Of a DNA stretch of 64,000 bases, positions 1-10,451 are shown piece after piece. The notes under the pieces were generated by a model, which saw only the letters and a list, made by a program, of their open reading frames with translations, had not been told where the DNA came from and did no database searches. The number at the start of each line of letters is the position of its first letter. Within the stretch, counting starts at the first letter, position 1. The translations under genes and the position numbers were made by a program. This DNA is from Pictodentalium vernedei (taxonomy: Eukaryota; Mollusca; Scaphopoda; Dentaliida; Dentaliidae), in NCBI GenBank assembly GCA_031216915.1, contig CM062296.1:452786287-452850286 (forward strand), written 5' to 3'.

Positions 1-166
1 ACTGACTATTCTAAAAGAGAATTTATCAGTCACTTTCAAAATTTAAGTCCTACACTGAACATGCTTTATGCACATTGGGGCATTAAAAAGGTAACCAATG
101 CACCAGGCCCTTCCCTCAGAGTTCTTGGAAATTCATTTGTGCATGAGTGCATTTATTCTCGTACAG

Positions 167-231
167 GTCAAGAGAGACTTTTACAAAAGCTCCGAAGGCA
201 GGCTGCTGTGCAGAATTTGGTTCATTTGTAG
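167..231 (+). CDS. Possible terminal coding exon, unidentified
   Basis: A T-rich stretch ends in an acceptor-like CAG at 164-166. One following frame (from 169) reads 20 codons, rich in Leu, Gln, Arg and Lys and coiled-coil-like (QERLLQKLRRQAAVQNLVHL), to a TAG at 229-231. An AATAAA at 432-437 could be the poly(A) signal about 200 bp downstream. A second frame also stays open through here to about 359 and contains an acidic stretch, so the choice of frame is not secure. No family was recognised and upstream exons would lie outside the window. This could be chance. Confidence 0.25.
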
Positions 232-435
232 TTGAATCAGGTGATGAGGCAACTGCTCCAGAGGATGAGGGAGACGTTACTGGATTTTTTGTCCCACTAT
301 TTCATCCCAGGATGTACATATATTTGAGATTTTACAAGTTCTGCCACTTCTGTGCATAGTCACTATTTGGTAATTAACTCGAATTTTTTTTTTATCCATT
401 GTGAGGTATATAAGCGCATGTGTACCCATCAAATA

Positions 436-1590
436 AACAGTCAAATACGGGGTGTGAACAACACAAGAAGTGATTTCAACAAACAAACCTTCTCAAATCC
501 AATGTGGACTATTCGTAATGTTCATTTTTGATGGGGGAAAGTTTTTTAATACTCTTGTGATGGAGAAACTTGGGTATGATTGATTGCTTATAATTGATTA
601 TCTTCAATGATTAATCGATTGGGAAAATCAATAACTGTCACCCATATCCAATTTGCAGGGCAAAATGTTAGTTCACTCTTAAACTGCTGAGTATTTTCAA
701 AATATTTTACATCAGATCTAGTCATGGCTGCTGTAAAGCAGCCAGGATTAGATTTGATGAAAAATTTAACAATATTTAACTTTGTTATAATGACTTAGAA
801 AAATATTTCACACTTCCTAAATATGCCTCTTTATGTGACAGATCGATACATAAACAGAAAAATATAAATGAAAATTGTGTTCAAGTATGTTCATATTTTT
901 AATAAATTAGCTGCCATTATCTGAGAGATATTCACTTCCAACTCAGGGTTTGAATGTTATAAGATCATTCCCTTTATAGAATATGTTTAATTTTATTGAC
1001 TTTGGTGGATTTGAACCAAAAAAATATCCAATTGACATTCGATTTATCAGCGGTCACAGCAGCTTCTGAACTGATCTAGGTCAAAATGTGATATTTTGAT
1101 TGGTCGATTATGAAAATAGGCAAGAGTTTAGTACTTTTGATGGATCAACGTCAACTGGAAAAATACTCTGTCAACTAAAATCTGTATGGAACACGTATTC
1201 CAGATGGATTTGTAAATATGGAAGAGGAGGAAAAGTAATTGGCATGTAATAACAATGTATAGATGTAGTTCTAAAACAGTCAGGAATCACGCAACTGGTT
1301 CCAAATTTATTAATTAATTTCTGATTGACAGGTCATTATTTTGAAGTGGAGAATATATATATATATATATGCATATGCTATGATCCAGAACTGTGGGAAT
1401 GTCCTCAGGACCTAGATGGAAATATTTTGTATTATATGATTCAGACAATGAAGTAAATTCATAATGAAGACTGGGCTGACAGAATGTTAACTTATGCACA
1501 TCGTGCATAAATTAGTCTGGTCTGATCATGTGGGCCAGATTATTTTATGCAAGATTTGCATAAGTTACATTCTGTGTACTTCCTGCTGTC
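436..1590. other. Non-coding, nothing recognised
   Basis: AT-rich sequence with stops in every frame. The only clear structure is a short (AT)n run near 1352-1370. No gene or terminal repeat was recognised. Confidence 0.5.
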
Positions 1591-1591
1591 T

Positions 1592-1876
1592 GAGAGCATG
1601 GTGGCACAGTGGTTACGACATTGGACTTCAAACTGAAAGGTCCATGGTTGCGTTGTGTCCTTGGGCAAGGCACTTAATCCCAATTACCCATGTGGGTATG
1701 TTGCAATGTGTACTAAGGCATACTGCATGTCGACGGTGCACTTGTATTCAACTAAGCTAACCCTGCTTGTGCAGAGTTTGTACATTGCGGAGTTGGGGTT
1801 ACTTGTCACTACTTGGTGGTTCTCTCTGGGTACTCCGGCTTCCTCCACCCAGTCTGACATGAGGTGACCCTGAGTT
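1592..1876 (+). mobile_element. tRNA-headed SINE (S1 family)
   Basis: The head at about 1592-1650 reads GGTGGCACAGTGGTTACGAC, like a tRNA A box with flank. It is followed by the body shared by all S1 copies here: TTGGGCAAGGCACTTAATCC, then GGCATACTGCATGTCGA, then GGTTCTCTCTGGGTACTCCG. The plus orientation is fixed by head then body. The tail is not the usual A/T-rich one because another repeat begins at once at about 1877. Confidence 0.75.
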
Positions 1877-2147
1877 TGTTTGTTTGTTTGTTGGTGGTTA
1901 ACGTCACATATTTATGCACAATGGCTAATCGTGACCCAACATGGAGATGAAGTCAAGTTTAGTCAATCGTTGATCAACATGTTGCCCATTTTAGAGGACT
2001 TTCACCCCAAGCATTGGTGACTGGGTCCTATTTTACTAGTAAAGCGGAACTGGTTTACCACAGTAAACAAGTGCTGCTTACTTCCTGGGGTTCCCACGGG
2101 GAGGTGACCCTGAGTATAAGCGCCACTGAACACCAATAAATAAATAA
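1877..2147. mobile_element. S2 SINE-like repeat with tails at both ends
   Basis: The left end is (GTTT)n-TTGGTGGTTAACGTCACATA and the right end is CACTGAACACCAATAAATAAATAAA. These are the same S1-type tail in opposite orientations. The middle (AACATGGAGATGAAGTCAAG and CCCCAAGCATTGGTGACTGG) also occurs at 32349-32585 and, more diverged, at 38463-38800. Its own promoter head was not recognised, so calling it a SINE rests on the shared tail. Confidence 0.55.
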
Positions 2148-3892
2148 AACAAGAGGCCCCTGGGGGCCTGAGGGTGCTCACCTGACATGGTAGCCTAAAT
2201 ATCAACCCAGGAAATTGATTTGAACAAGTTGCATCCACCACTCCTCAGAAAAACGTATACCAAATATCAAAAGATTCTGACTGGTGGATCTGAAAAAAAA
2301 GATTTTTAAAGAATATTCCTCATATTGAACTAAGTTATAATTCGGGCTCAGACAGGGAGCCCAAATATGAACTCAGGGACTTGGCTTGAACAAACTTGAA
2401 TCTCTCCCCCCTAAGGATGCTGCATACCAAATATCAAAACATTCTGATTGGTGGATCGAAAGAAGATTTTTAAAGAATATTCCTCATTGCACTAATCTGA
2501 ACATTTGGGCTCCCGTAGAGAGCCCAAATATGGACACAGGGATTTGATTTCAACAAACAGGTGAATGAATCTTCCAAAGATGTTATATGCGAAATATGAA
2601 AGCCCTTGGAGCAGTAGCATGGGAGAAGAAGATTCTTTAATGTTTTCCCATTGCTCAGTGTTAAAAAATTTTTTTTTTTATTTTTAACTCCTGAGGTTCC
2701 CATGGGGCGATGGAAAAAATTTTTGTGGCATAAATTAGGTACTTATGACCTAATAAGCCCTCATATCAAATTTGGTTCAAATCAGCCTCTTAGCTTGAAA
2801 AATAGAAATTTTGGTACAATTCAGGCTCCCGCACAAAGCCCAAATATGAAACCGGGGACTTGGCTTTAACAAACTTATATCTCACCTCCCTAAGGATACT
2901 GTATACCAAATATCAAAAGATTCTGACTGGTGGATGCGAAGAAGAGTTTTGAAGCATATTCCTCATATTATAATTCAGGCTCCCACAGGGAGCACAAATA
3001 TGAACCCAGGGACTTGGCTTGAACAAACTTGAATCTCCCCCCCCCCTAAGGATGCTGCATACCAAATATAAAAAGATTCTGATTGGTAGATCTGAAGAAG
3101 ATTTTTAAAGAATATTTCTCATATTGCACTAATTTGAACATTTGAGCTCCCATAGAGAGCCCATGTATGGACCCAGGGAATGGATTTCAACAATCATGTG
3201 AACTAATCTTCCAAAGATGTTATATGTGAAATATGAAAGCTTTTGGAGCAGTGGTTTGGGAGAAGAAGATTCTTTAATGTTTTTCCCATTACCCACAGTG
3301 TTAAAAAATAATGACTCAGCACTTTTTCAAAAGTCCTGGAAAAGTACCCTATGATGAAAATGATGGCAATTTTTGGACCATTCCTTTCTGCTGGTCCTAA
3401 GGAAGCTTCACACCAAATAAAAATTCTCAGTGCCACGTAGTTTTGGAGATATGCGCATTTTAATTTTTTTCAATTTTTAGCTCCTGCAGTTCCCATGGGA
3501 CGACATGAACATTTGTTTTGGCATAAATTAAGTACTTATGACCCATTGAGCCCTCATATCAAATTTGGTTCAAATCAGCCTCTCGGTTTGAAAAATAGAA
3601 ATTTTGGGCGGTGCCAAAATTCTTGCCCCTCCAATAATGACAGCAAATATAGCCCCTCAAACTTCTCTTGAACAAATCTGAGTCTACACCTCAACACCAA
3701 ATATTAAATCTGTGCTACTTATGTTTCATGAGAAGATTTTTTTCAGATTTAGGCACACTTTTTGGCCCTATCCAGGGGCAGGGCAACTTGATTTGAACAA
3801 AATCAAAATGCGATGTCATAACAAACAATTATCTCAAATTTCACTTAAATTGGTTCAGCGTTTTTTTTTTTGAGAAGTCAGGTGAGCTAAAA
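2148..3892 (+). mobile_element. Tandem-core, hairpin-ended element F1, copy A (Helentron/HINE-like)
   Basis: It starts AACAAGAGGCCCCTGGGGGCC, a small hairpin followed by CTCACCTGAC, and ends GTCAGGTGAGCTAAAA, the inverse of that start. The core holds diverged tandem units of roughly 150-170 bp, each with a GGGCTCC...GGAGCCC hairpin (about 2344, 2505, 2822, 2974 and 3140), inside a larger repeat of about 630 bp. There is no transposase. Subterminal inverted repeats, a satellite-like core, a terminal hairpin and no clear target duplication match what is known of bivalve Pearl elements and non-autonomous Helentrons. The family name is inference. Confidence 0.7.
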
Positions 3893-3957
3893 AATAACTT
3901 CCCACTGTCTGAATTTACAGATACAAATGATTTCCATACTGTTGTCATGAATGTGTA

Positions 3958-4290
3958 CTTGTTTGTTTGTTTTGTTTATTGGGGCTTAATGACACTTTCA
4001 AAGCTAAGGTCACATCGTTTTATGGGTGGAGGATGCCGGGATACCCAGAGAGAACGACTGATCAACAGTTAAACTTCCCAAATTACTAAGTGCACAAGCA
4101 GGGTGAGCATTGGTTCAATTTGGTTGATGGCAAGTGCACAATGACGTGCAGTATGCCTTAGCACAGTGTCTCCATGCCCCTACATGGACAATCACAATGA
4201 AGTTCTTGACCAACAGCTTGTTAGGACTGAACCATGGACCTTTCAGCTTGAGGTCCAATGTTCTAACCACTGAGCCACCATGTTCACAAG
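3958..4290 (-). mobile_element. tRNA-headed SINE (S1 family)
   Basis: The tail (GTTT)n-GTTTATTGGGGCTTAATGAC is at the left and the head at the right. On the minus strand the head is TGGTGGCTCAGTGGTTAGAAC followed by ACCTCAAGCTGAAAGGTCC. The body motif GGGTGGAGGATGCCGGGATA lies near 4024. The B box is altered, so this looks like an older copy. No clear target duplication was found. Confidence 0.7.
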
Positions 4291-4738
4291 TGAGCACTTA
4301 ACTGATTGTGAAAATCGTAACCTAAAAATCTTGTCAACAGCTTTGTTACATGTTAATTAATTCCCAGTAACCGTTTCAACACTACCGGCGTGAATATGCT
4401 CATCCATTCAAAATCATGTCTTGCTATCATTCACAGGAAAAGTGTCTATTAATGCGCTTTCCATAAAAATAATAAGAAATTAGTGAAGCCAATGAAATTG
4501 GACGTTGTTAAACTACGAAGTATAAAAAAAAACGTTTATTAGAAGTGATGTTTTTACATGTAACAGATATTCATATTAGCAAACACAGTGGAACCCTGTT
4601 AAGTGAATAGTCACAAATTATTCAATTAATAGGAGTATACAATTAACAGGGATTTGGTCACTTTCCTGTATTCTAGGAATAAACTGAGAATTTATTCTAT
4701 CAGATCTTGTTTGACAGAGCTCCTGGATATAATAGATT

Positions 4739-5091
4739 TATTTATTTATTTATTTATTGGTGTTTAAGGTCACATATTTCTGCACAATGGCTAACCAAGA
4801 CCGTGACAGTTTTACGGGTGGAGGAAGAGAGTACTCGGAGAGAACCACCGAGCAACTGTCAGCTCCTCAACATACCAACTCCACACAAGCAGGGTTAGCA
4901 TTGGTTGAAGACAGGTGCACCATCGATGTGCAATACGCCTTAGTACACAGCGTCACCGTGCCCCCACATGGACAATGGGGGTGAAGTGTCTTGCCCAAGG
5001 ACACAACGTGGTTGCCGCAGGTGGGATTCGAACCGAGGACCTCTCGGCTTGCAGCCTGCACCTTCACCAACTGAGCCACCGCACCCCAATG
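4739..5091 (-). mobile_element. Full-length tRNA-headed SINE (S1 family)
   Basis: Read on the minus strand, the copy starts with a tRNA-like head having an A box (GTGGCTCAGTTGG) and a B box (GGTTCGAATCC), then the shared S1 body, and ends in an (AAAT)n tail at 4739. A 9-bp direct repeat TAATAGATT flanks it at 4730-4738 and 5092-5100, which fixes both ends. It is one of the best-preserved copies, with both internal Pol III promoter boxes readable. Confidence 0.85.
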
Positions 5092-5125
5092 TAATAGATT
5101 AAATGCCAAATAGGTCTATAAACAA

Positions 5126-5374
5126 CCTTTTCGCCAACGTAATGGCCAAAACTGGCCAGCACTCTTCACAAACTTTGCCAATTAATTTTCATTATTTTTT
5201 TCATTTTTGTCTCAAAAACATATGTTATGACCCCCTCTTTGGAATGAGCTCGTCAAGCTCATTCCAAAGAGGGGTCATAACCTATGTTTTTGAGACAAAA
5301 ATTAAAAGAATTAGTTTAATATTCAAGAATTTTGTTCGCTAGTGTCATCTGCTTTTCATGTTAGGTAAAGGAAT
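5126..5374. mobile_element. P1 palindrome element with perfect 25-bp flanking repeats
   Basis: The centre (about 5228-5281) is a long hairpin, TATGACCCCCTCTTTGGAAT to its inverse, of the P1 family. The element is flanked by perfect 25-bp direct repeats at 5101-5125 and 5375-5399, far longer than the TTAA duplications of the other P1 copies. Either it duplicated a longer target or it spread as part of a larger unit. Confidence 0.65.
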
Positions 5375-5555
5375 AAATGCCAAATAGGTCTATAAACAAG
5401 AGGAATTAGTGATTATCAAGGTAATTTCCCAAAATATTACAAGATTTTTAGTTCAGTTAAAAGGAGTTTATTCTACAACCTGTATTCAATCAACCAGCCA
5501 AATTGGTACTGAAAGTATGGTAAATGGTTTTCAATTTACGGGGTTATTCAATTAA

Positions 5556-5777
5556 CTGGTAGAGTACTAGAAATCACTATTGGAGCTTTGAAAAAAAATA
5601 TGGATTTTGGATCAAATGCAGACACTTTCCTTGCTCATGTTTCATACATGTACATGTATTCAGTCTAATGCAAATAATATTTTGTTTATATAAATTTGTT
5701 TTTTATAAATTATTGAGAAGTGTCTGTGGGCACTAAATAAATTCAGACCACCAAAAAATAATCTGGCCCATAACCAG
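5556..5777. mobile_element. P2 palindrome element flanked by TTAA
   Basis: It is bounded by TTAA at 5552-5555 and 5778-5781. The ends are CTGGTAGAGTACTAG and its rough inverse ending AACCAG. The centre is a diverged hairpin around AATTATTGAGAAGTGTC. The same family lies at 13420-13872, 20904-21145, 22051-22208 and 34391-34638. There is no coding capacity. A TTAA target suggests a piggyBac-type source transposase; this is inference. Confidence 0.6.
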
Positions 5778-5781
5778 TTAA

Positions 5782-7056
5782 AAGATATCAAATTAAATGG
5801 GCTTTGATGTATTTGGTTGCAAAAAATTGTGGTTCTGAAAAAATCAGCATGGGTGAACTGATGCATGGCAACCATAAAAGACTGCTGTGTATGCAAGAAA
5901 GCTCATGCATCGAAAAGGACTGCATAGGAAGTTTCTTCCTACACCCAGAAGCTTGAAATTGAGTCCGCACATCACAAATGTTGTATGGACAAGTACTGGA
6001 CCACAGATGTTTTGAATAATAGTGTAAAAATTTTCATAACCTGTGCAGTTATTTCTAGTAAAGTGTCGTCTGCCTGAATAGAGACGAACACATGAATATA
6101 TGGTACCTTTACAATTTCAGGATTCAAATTCAAGGACTTTCAATACCTTTTGGACTTCAAATCAAGGATTTTCAAGGACATTTCCTGAATGGGCAGACAA
6201 CACTTGAATCATTCAAAGCAAGTGCGACATCATTAACTCTTGATAATTTTGATGTTCTTTTTGTTTGTACGAGTTAAGTAGTTTACAAAATCATGGGCAG
6301 ATTCAGAAGGGGTGCACCCAGCATGCGCCCATACAAACACAGATACCTAGGGCAATCACTAATACCATAGGACACGATATTATTGGTGATAACACATGGA
6401 CATCCACTACCTTTGGTAGTGGATGTCCATGTGTTTTCGCCAATAATTCCGTTTGTCATGAATACAACTATAGGCCTAGATCTTATGAGGGTCTTGTGTG
6501 AGACAACATAAATTTGCTTCTCTTCTTCAAAACTTGAATGCTAGAATACTTTGGTAGGAAAACATTGTGGTCATATGCAAAGAAGCCGCAGCCAAAATGA
6601 ATTTTGTGTAATATCCCCTATGCTTTATTATTGAGAGTTTATGATTTACCCCACATGCATAGAAAAAGAAAATTATTTGGTATTTGAATGGGTTTCTATT
6701 ATGTATACTAGCTACATGGAGGAACTGGCCCATGTTCTCAGTGCTGGAATTCGGAAAAAGTGGTCCAAATTTTCATTTGGAATGGGGTATATAAATTCAG
6801 CTCTTGTTGCCACCTGTACTAATCCATGTATCAATGCCAGAGAAAATTTCAACACATAACTTTCGAGCAATTTTTTGAATTACTTTCTATGCTTTTCTCT
6901 TTGTCTCTCTCTTCATCATAGGTTTTATAATTTCACAATGACCTTCCACTATCCAGCCATGAATATAATCTCTTGGCAACACCCAGGATGTATAGGCTGT
7001 AATAATAACTGGTTTTCCAATCCTTTTGCATGTAATTTCGACAAATAAAAATATGT
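5782..7056. other. Non-coding, with one strong palindrome
   Basis: No gene was recognised. The sequence near 6115-6190 (repeated CAAGGACTTTC-like words) resembles the interior of the hAT-like repeat at 52947-53415. A near-perfect hairpin at about 6379-6445 is centred on CATCCACTACC/GGTAGTGGATG. Confidence 0.5.
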
Positions 7057-7088
7057 TTAACCCTCTGTACTCCGATGTCAAAATATAA

Positions 7089-8206
7089 TGAAAGTGTCAA
7101 TGACACTGTAGCTCAACTTGTCAAGACAAAGACATGTACATGTATAGTATGTGATACAGCAATGACAAACATCTAGGTAATGACCTGATAACAAAGGTAC
7201 ATATAAAGTATTGTAACGGTCTGTACATAAATACTGACCGTTGCCTGTAACAAATGTATAGGTAAAGTATTGTAAAGGTGGGTGACAGTCAGATGCTAAA
7301 CTAGAAAGAAATCTTTTGAGTCCCAGAGTGGGTCTGACTGAACCCCAAAATATTTGTTCTCGTAGCACAGAGATAAGAAAGGCACCCCAAAACACACTCG
7401 CTCCTGTCCCAAGGTGAAAACAAAGGTACCCAACAAGTTTTGTGTAGATCAGTTCATAAATACGAGCTGTATAGAACTTGTAACAAAAAACTGACTGGAC
7501 CTAATTTTGGTACAAAATGGCCACTGGCAGCCCTCTTGAATTTTGGACCGTACCCAGAAACACTCATTCTCGTCCCAAGGTGATAACAAAGGTACCCAAG
7601 AAGTTTTGTGAAGATCGGTTCATAAATACAGCCTCTACCCTGAGCCGTATTGACATGTGTGCTTACTCTGTGTAAGTAGCACTGAATAAATCAAAGTTCA
7701 TCTAATTTGCATAATTTCTGCACGAGAAAAAACCCGTACTGTATGCGATGTATTCCATTTTACTAAACATTCATACAAAAATTTATTCAAGTCAGAACTT
7801 TCATACAGAAGTTCTGTACAAAAGACTGATTGCACTAATTTTGGTACAAAATGGCTGCTGGTGGCCATCTTGAATTTCGGACCACACCCAAAAACACCCG
7901 TTCTCATCCCACGGTGATAACAAAGGTACCCAAGAAGTTTAAGTTTCATAAACATCGGTTCATAAATAAGGCCTCTAGCCTGAGCCGTATAGAAGTTGTG
8001 TACAAAAAACTGATTAGACCTAATTTCGGTACAAAATGGCCACTGGCAGCCATCTTGAATTTTGGACCGCACTCAGAAACCCTCCTTCTCGTCCCAAGGT
8101 GATAACAGAGGTACCCAAGAAGTTTCGTGAAGATTGGCTGATAAATACAGCCTCTAGCCTGAGCCGTATTGACATGTGTACTTACTGTGTGAAAGTAGCA
8201 CTGAAA
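7089..8206 (+). mobile_element. F2 tandem-core element, 5' part only
   Basis: It starts TGAAAGTGTCAATGACAC, then TGTAGCTCAACTTG. The core is tandem units with the words AAATGGCCACTGGCAGCC, CAAGGTGATAACAAAGGTAC and GTTCATAAATACAGCCTCTA. It stops mid-unit at 8206, where a second F2 start follows directly, so it has no 3' hairpin of its own. Short open frames here are by-products of the tandem units. Confidence 0.75.
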
Positions 8207-9495
8207 TGAAAGTGTCAATGACACTGTAGCTCAACTTGTCAAGACAAAGACATGTACATGTATAGTATGTGACACAGCAATGACAAACATCTAGGTAATG
8301 ACCTGATAACAAAGGTACATATAAAGTATTGTAACGGTCTGTACATAAATACTGACCGTTGCCTGTAACAAATGTATAGGTAATGTATTGTAAAGGTGGG
8401 TGACAGTCAGATGCTAAACTAGAAAAAAATCTTTGAGTCCCAGAGTGGGTCTGACTGAACCCCAAAATATTTGTTCTCATAGCACAGTGATAACAAAGGC
8501 ACCCCAAAACACACTCATTCCTGTCCCAAGGTGAAAACAAAGGTACCCAAGAAGTTTCGTGAAGATCAGTTCACAAATATGAGCTGTGTAGAAGTTGTGA
8601 CAAAAAACTCATTGGACCTAATTTCAGTACAAAATGGCCACTGGCAGCCATCTTGAATTTTGGACCGCACCCAGAAACACTTGTTCTCGTCCCAAGGTGA
8701 TAACAAAGGTACCCAAGAAGTTTTGTGAAGATCGGTTCATAAATACAGCCTCTAGCCCGAGCCGGATTGACATGTGCACTTGCAGTGTATAAGTAGCACT
8801 GAATAAATCAAAGTTCATCTAATTTGCATAATTTCTGCACGAGAAAAAAACCTGTACAAAATGTGATGTATTCCATGTTACTAAACATTCATACAAAAAT
8901 TTATTCAAATCAGAACTTTCATACAGAAGTTCTGTACAAAAGACTGATTGCACTAATTTTGGTACAAAATGGCTGCTGGTGGCCAGCTTGAATTTCGGAC
9001 CACACCCAAAAACACTCGTTCTCATCCCACGGTGATAACAAAGGTACCCAAGAAGTTTTGTAAAGATCGGTTCATAAATACGGCCTCTAGCCCGAGCCGT
9101 ATTGGCATTTGCACTTACAGTTCTGAAAGCAACACTAAATACATCAAACCGAGAAAAAAACCCGTATTATATGTGATGTATCCCATGGTACTAAACATTC
9201 ATACAAAAAATGATTCAAATCAGCGCTTTCATATGGAAGTTCTGCGCAAAAATCTGATATCACCTAAGTCTGTACAAAATGGCTGCCAGCGGCCAACTTG
9301 AATTTCGGATCGGACCCCAAAAACACTCGTTCTCGACCCATGGTCATAACAAAGGTACCCAAGAAGTTTTGTAAAGATCGGTTCATAAATACGGCCTCTA
9401 GCCCGAGCCGTATTGAATTGTTGACGGACAGATGGCCAGACGGACAACTGGCCATAGCATAAGCTCAAATTTGGCTTTGCCAAAGTTGAGCTAAA
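8207..9495 (+). mobile_element. F2 tandem-core element, complete ends
   Basis: It runs from TGAAAGTGTCAATGACAC to a 3' hairpin (GCTCAAATTTGGC/GCCAAAGTTGAGC) followed by TAA at 9495. The 5' TAGCTCAACTTG is the inverse of the 3' CAAAGTTGAGCTA, one base apart. It is joined head to tail to the 5' part of another F2 copy at 7089-8206. No protein is encoded. Confidence 0.8.
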
Positions 9496-9536
9496 AATTT
9501 AAAACCACTATTTTTTTCCATAACACAACTAGGAAT

Positions 9537-9601
9537 TTAACCAATTCAGCATTGTTTGACAGAGCTCATTGAGCTCTGTCAAACAAGACTGAATTGGTTA
9601 A
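9537..9601. repeat. Long hairpin at the core of the P3 element
   Basis: The two arms TTTAACCAATTCAG and CTGAATTGGTTAAA enclose a second symmetric stretch TTGACAGAGCTCATTGAGCT continuing to its inverse. The whole 65 bp can fold on itself. A diverged relative is at 52498-52564. Confidence 0.85.
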
Positions 9602-10014
9602 AAGGCTAGTTGTATTGTGGGAGAAATTTGCAATTTGAAATTTTGGTGTTTTGACATTAGAGTGCAGAGGGTCAAACTAGTGCCCAGAATAATATATTTG
9701 TATGTTTCACTCAAATTGCTACAACACTTTTCATTCTTGATAGTTTTGCATCTGAATGTCTTATGTATAATTTCAAATGTTTTAATATTCTGTAATCTAA
9801 TTTCTGTTCTTATCCGCTGAATAACAAATTATTGACACCCCCCCCCCCCCCAAAACGTTACTGCGATTTTTAGACACTAGCTAGTTAAGATTAAAGAAAA
9901 AAGAAAATAGTATTTATGGGGGTAAATTTTCCAAAACAGCTACAGTTGGTAAAATCTTTCTGTCTACTCTAACAATCAGTACATAATGGATTCCCATTGG
10001 TGAAAAAATACAGG

Positions 10015-10435
10015 GTATAATATATAATGGAGGATAGCCTAAGAGCAAAGGTTATTGTGTTGCTAAGTCGAGCTTCACTGAGCCAGACTAGTTTCAAACT
10101 GTTACATTCTTCAGTGCAAGCCAGAAAATAAGCAGACTGTCAAAACTAAATTCACCCTCTCTGAACCTCCGTCTGAATCAGGGTATCAAAACTAAACAGA
10201 AAGAGGTACCCAGAGGATAAATTGGCCCACTGTTTGGGATAGCATTATCAAATTCACCCTCTAGGGACCTCATTCTGCAAATGTCAGACTGCTTATTTTC
10301 AGGCCTGCTTCAGTGGCATGAAAGCAAGAGGTCACTGTTGCTCGCTTCCTTTTATACCCCATTGAGATGGTTGTGACCTAGAAACCCAATAACCTTTGAT
10401 CTTAGGCTAACCTCTATTATAAAATATATTATATT
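10015..10435. repeat. Foldback repeat upstream of the serine-rich exon
   Basis: The outer arms at about 10017-10055 and 10380-10440 are inverted (AGCCTAAGAGCAAAGGTTAT against ATAACCTTTGATCTTAGGCT). An inner pair, GAAAATAAGCAGACTG and CAGACTGCTTATTTTC, lies at about 10124 and 10285. It ends just before the acceptor of the exon at 10452. No terminal target duplication was identified. Confidence 0.65.
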
Positions 10436-10451
10436 TTATTTAACTTGTTAG

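Larger units (their letters stand above)
7061..9671. mobile_element. P3 palindrome element, filled by two F2 copies
   Basis: The left end is TTAA (7057-7060) then CCCTCTGTACTCCGATGTCA. The right end is its inverse, TGACATTAGAGTGCAGAGGG, followed by TCAA (9672-9675), an altered TTAA. The inner hairpin at 9537-9601 pairs TTTAACCAATTCAG with its inverse around TTGACAGAGCTCATTGAGCT. Almost all the remainder (7089-9495) is F2 sequence that landed inside. Confidence 0.65.

Noticed and set aside
4980-5090. A functional tRNA gene on the minus strand
   Set aside because: The A and B boxes are good, but the stems do not form a full cloverleaf, and the sequence continues into the SINE body with a target duplication. 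It is a SINE head.
7698-9301. Repeated short frames with KMATSSHFVPKLVQSVFCTE-like or LEFRTTPKNTRS-like peptides as a conserved gene family
   Set aside because: They recur on both strands exactly with the tandem units of F2 at 7089-9495, 55059-56503 and 58478-60283. The repetition is DNA-level, not protein-level.
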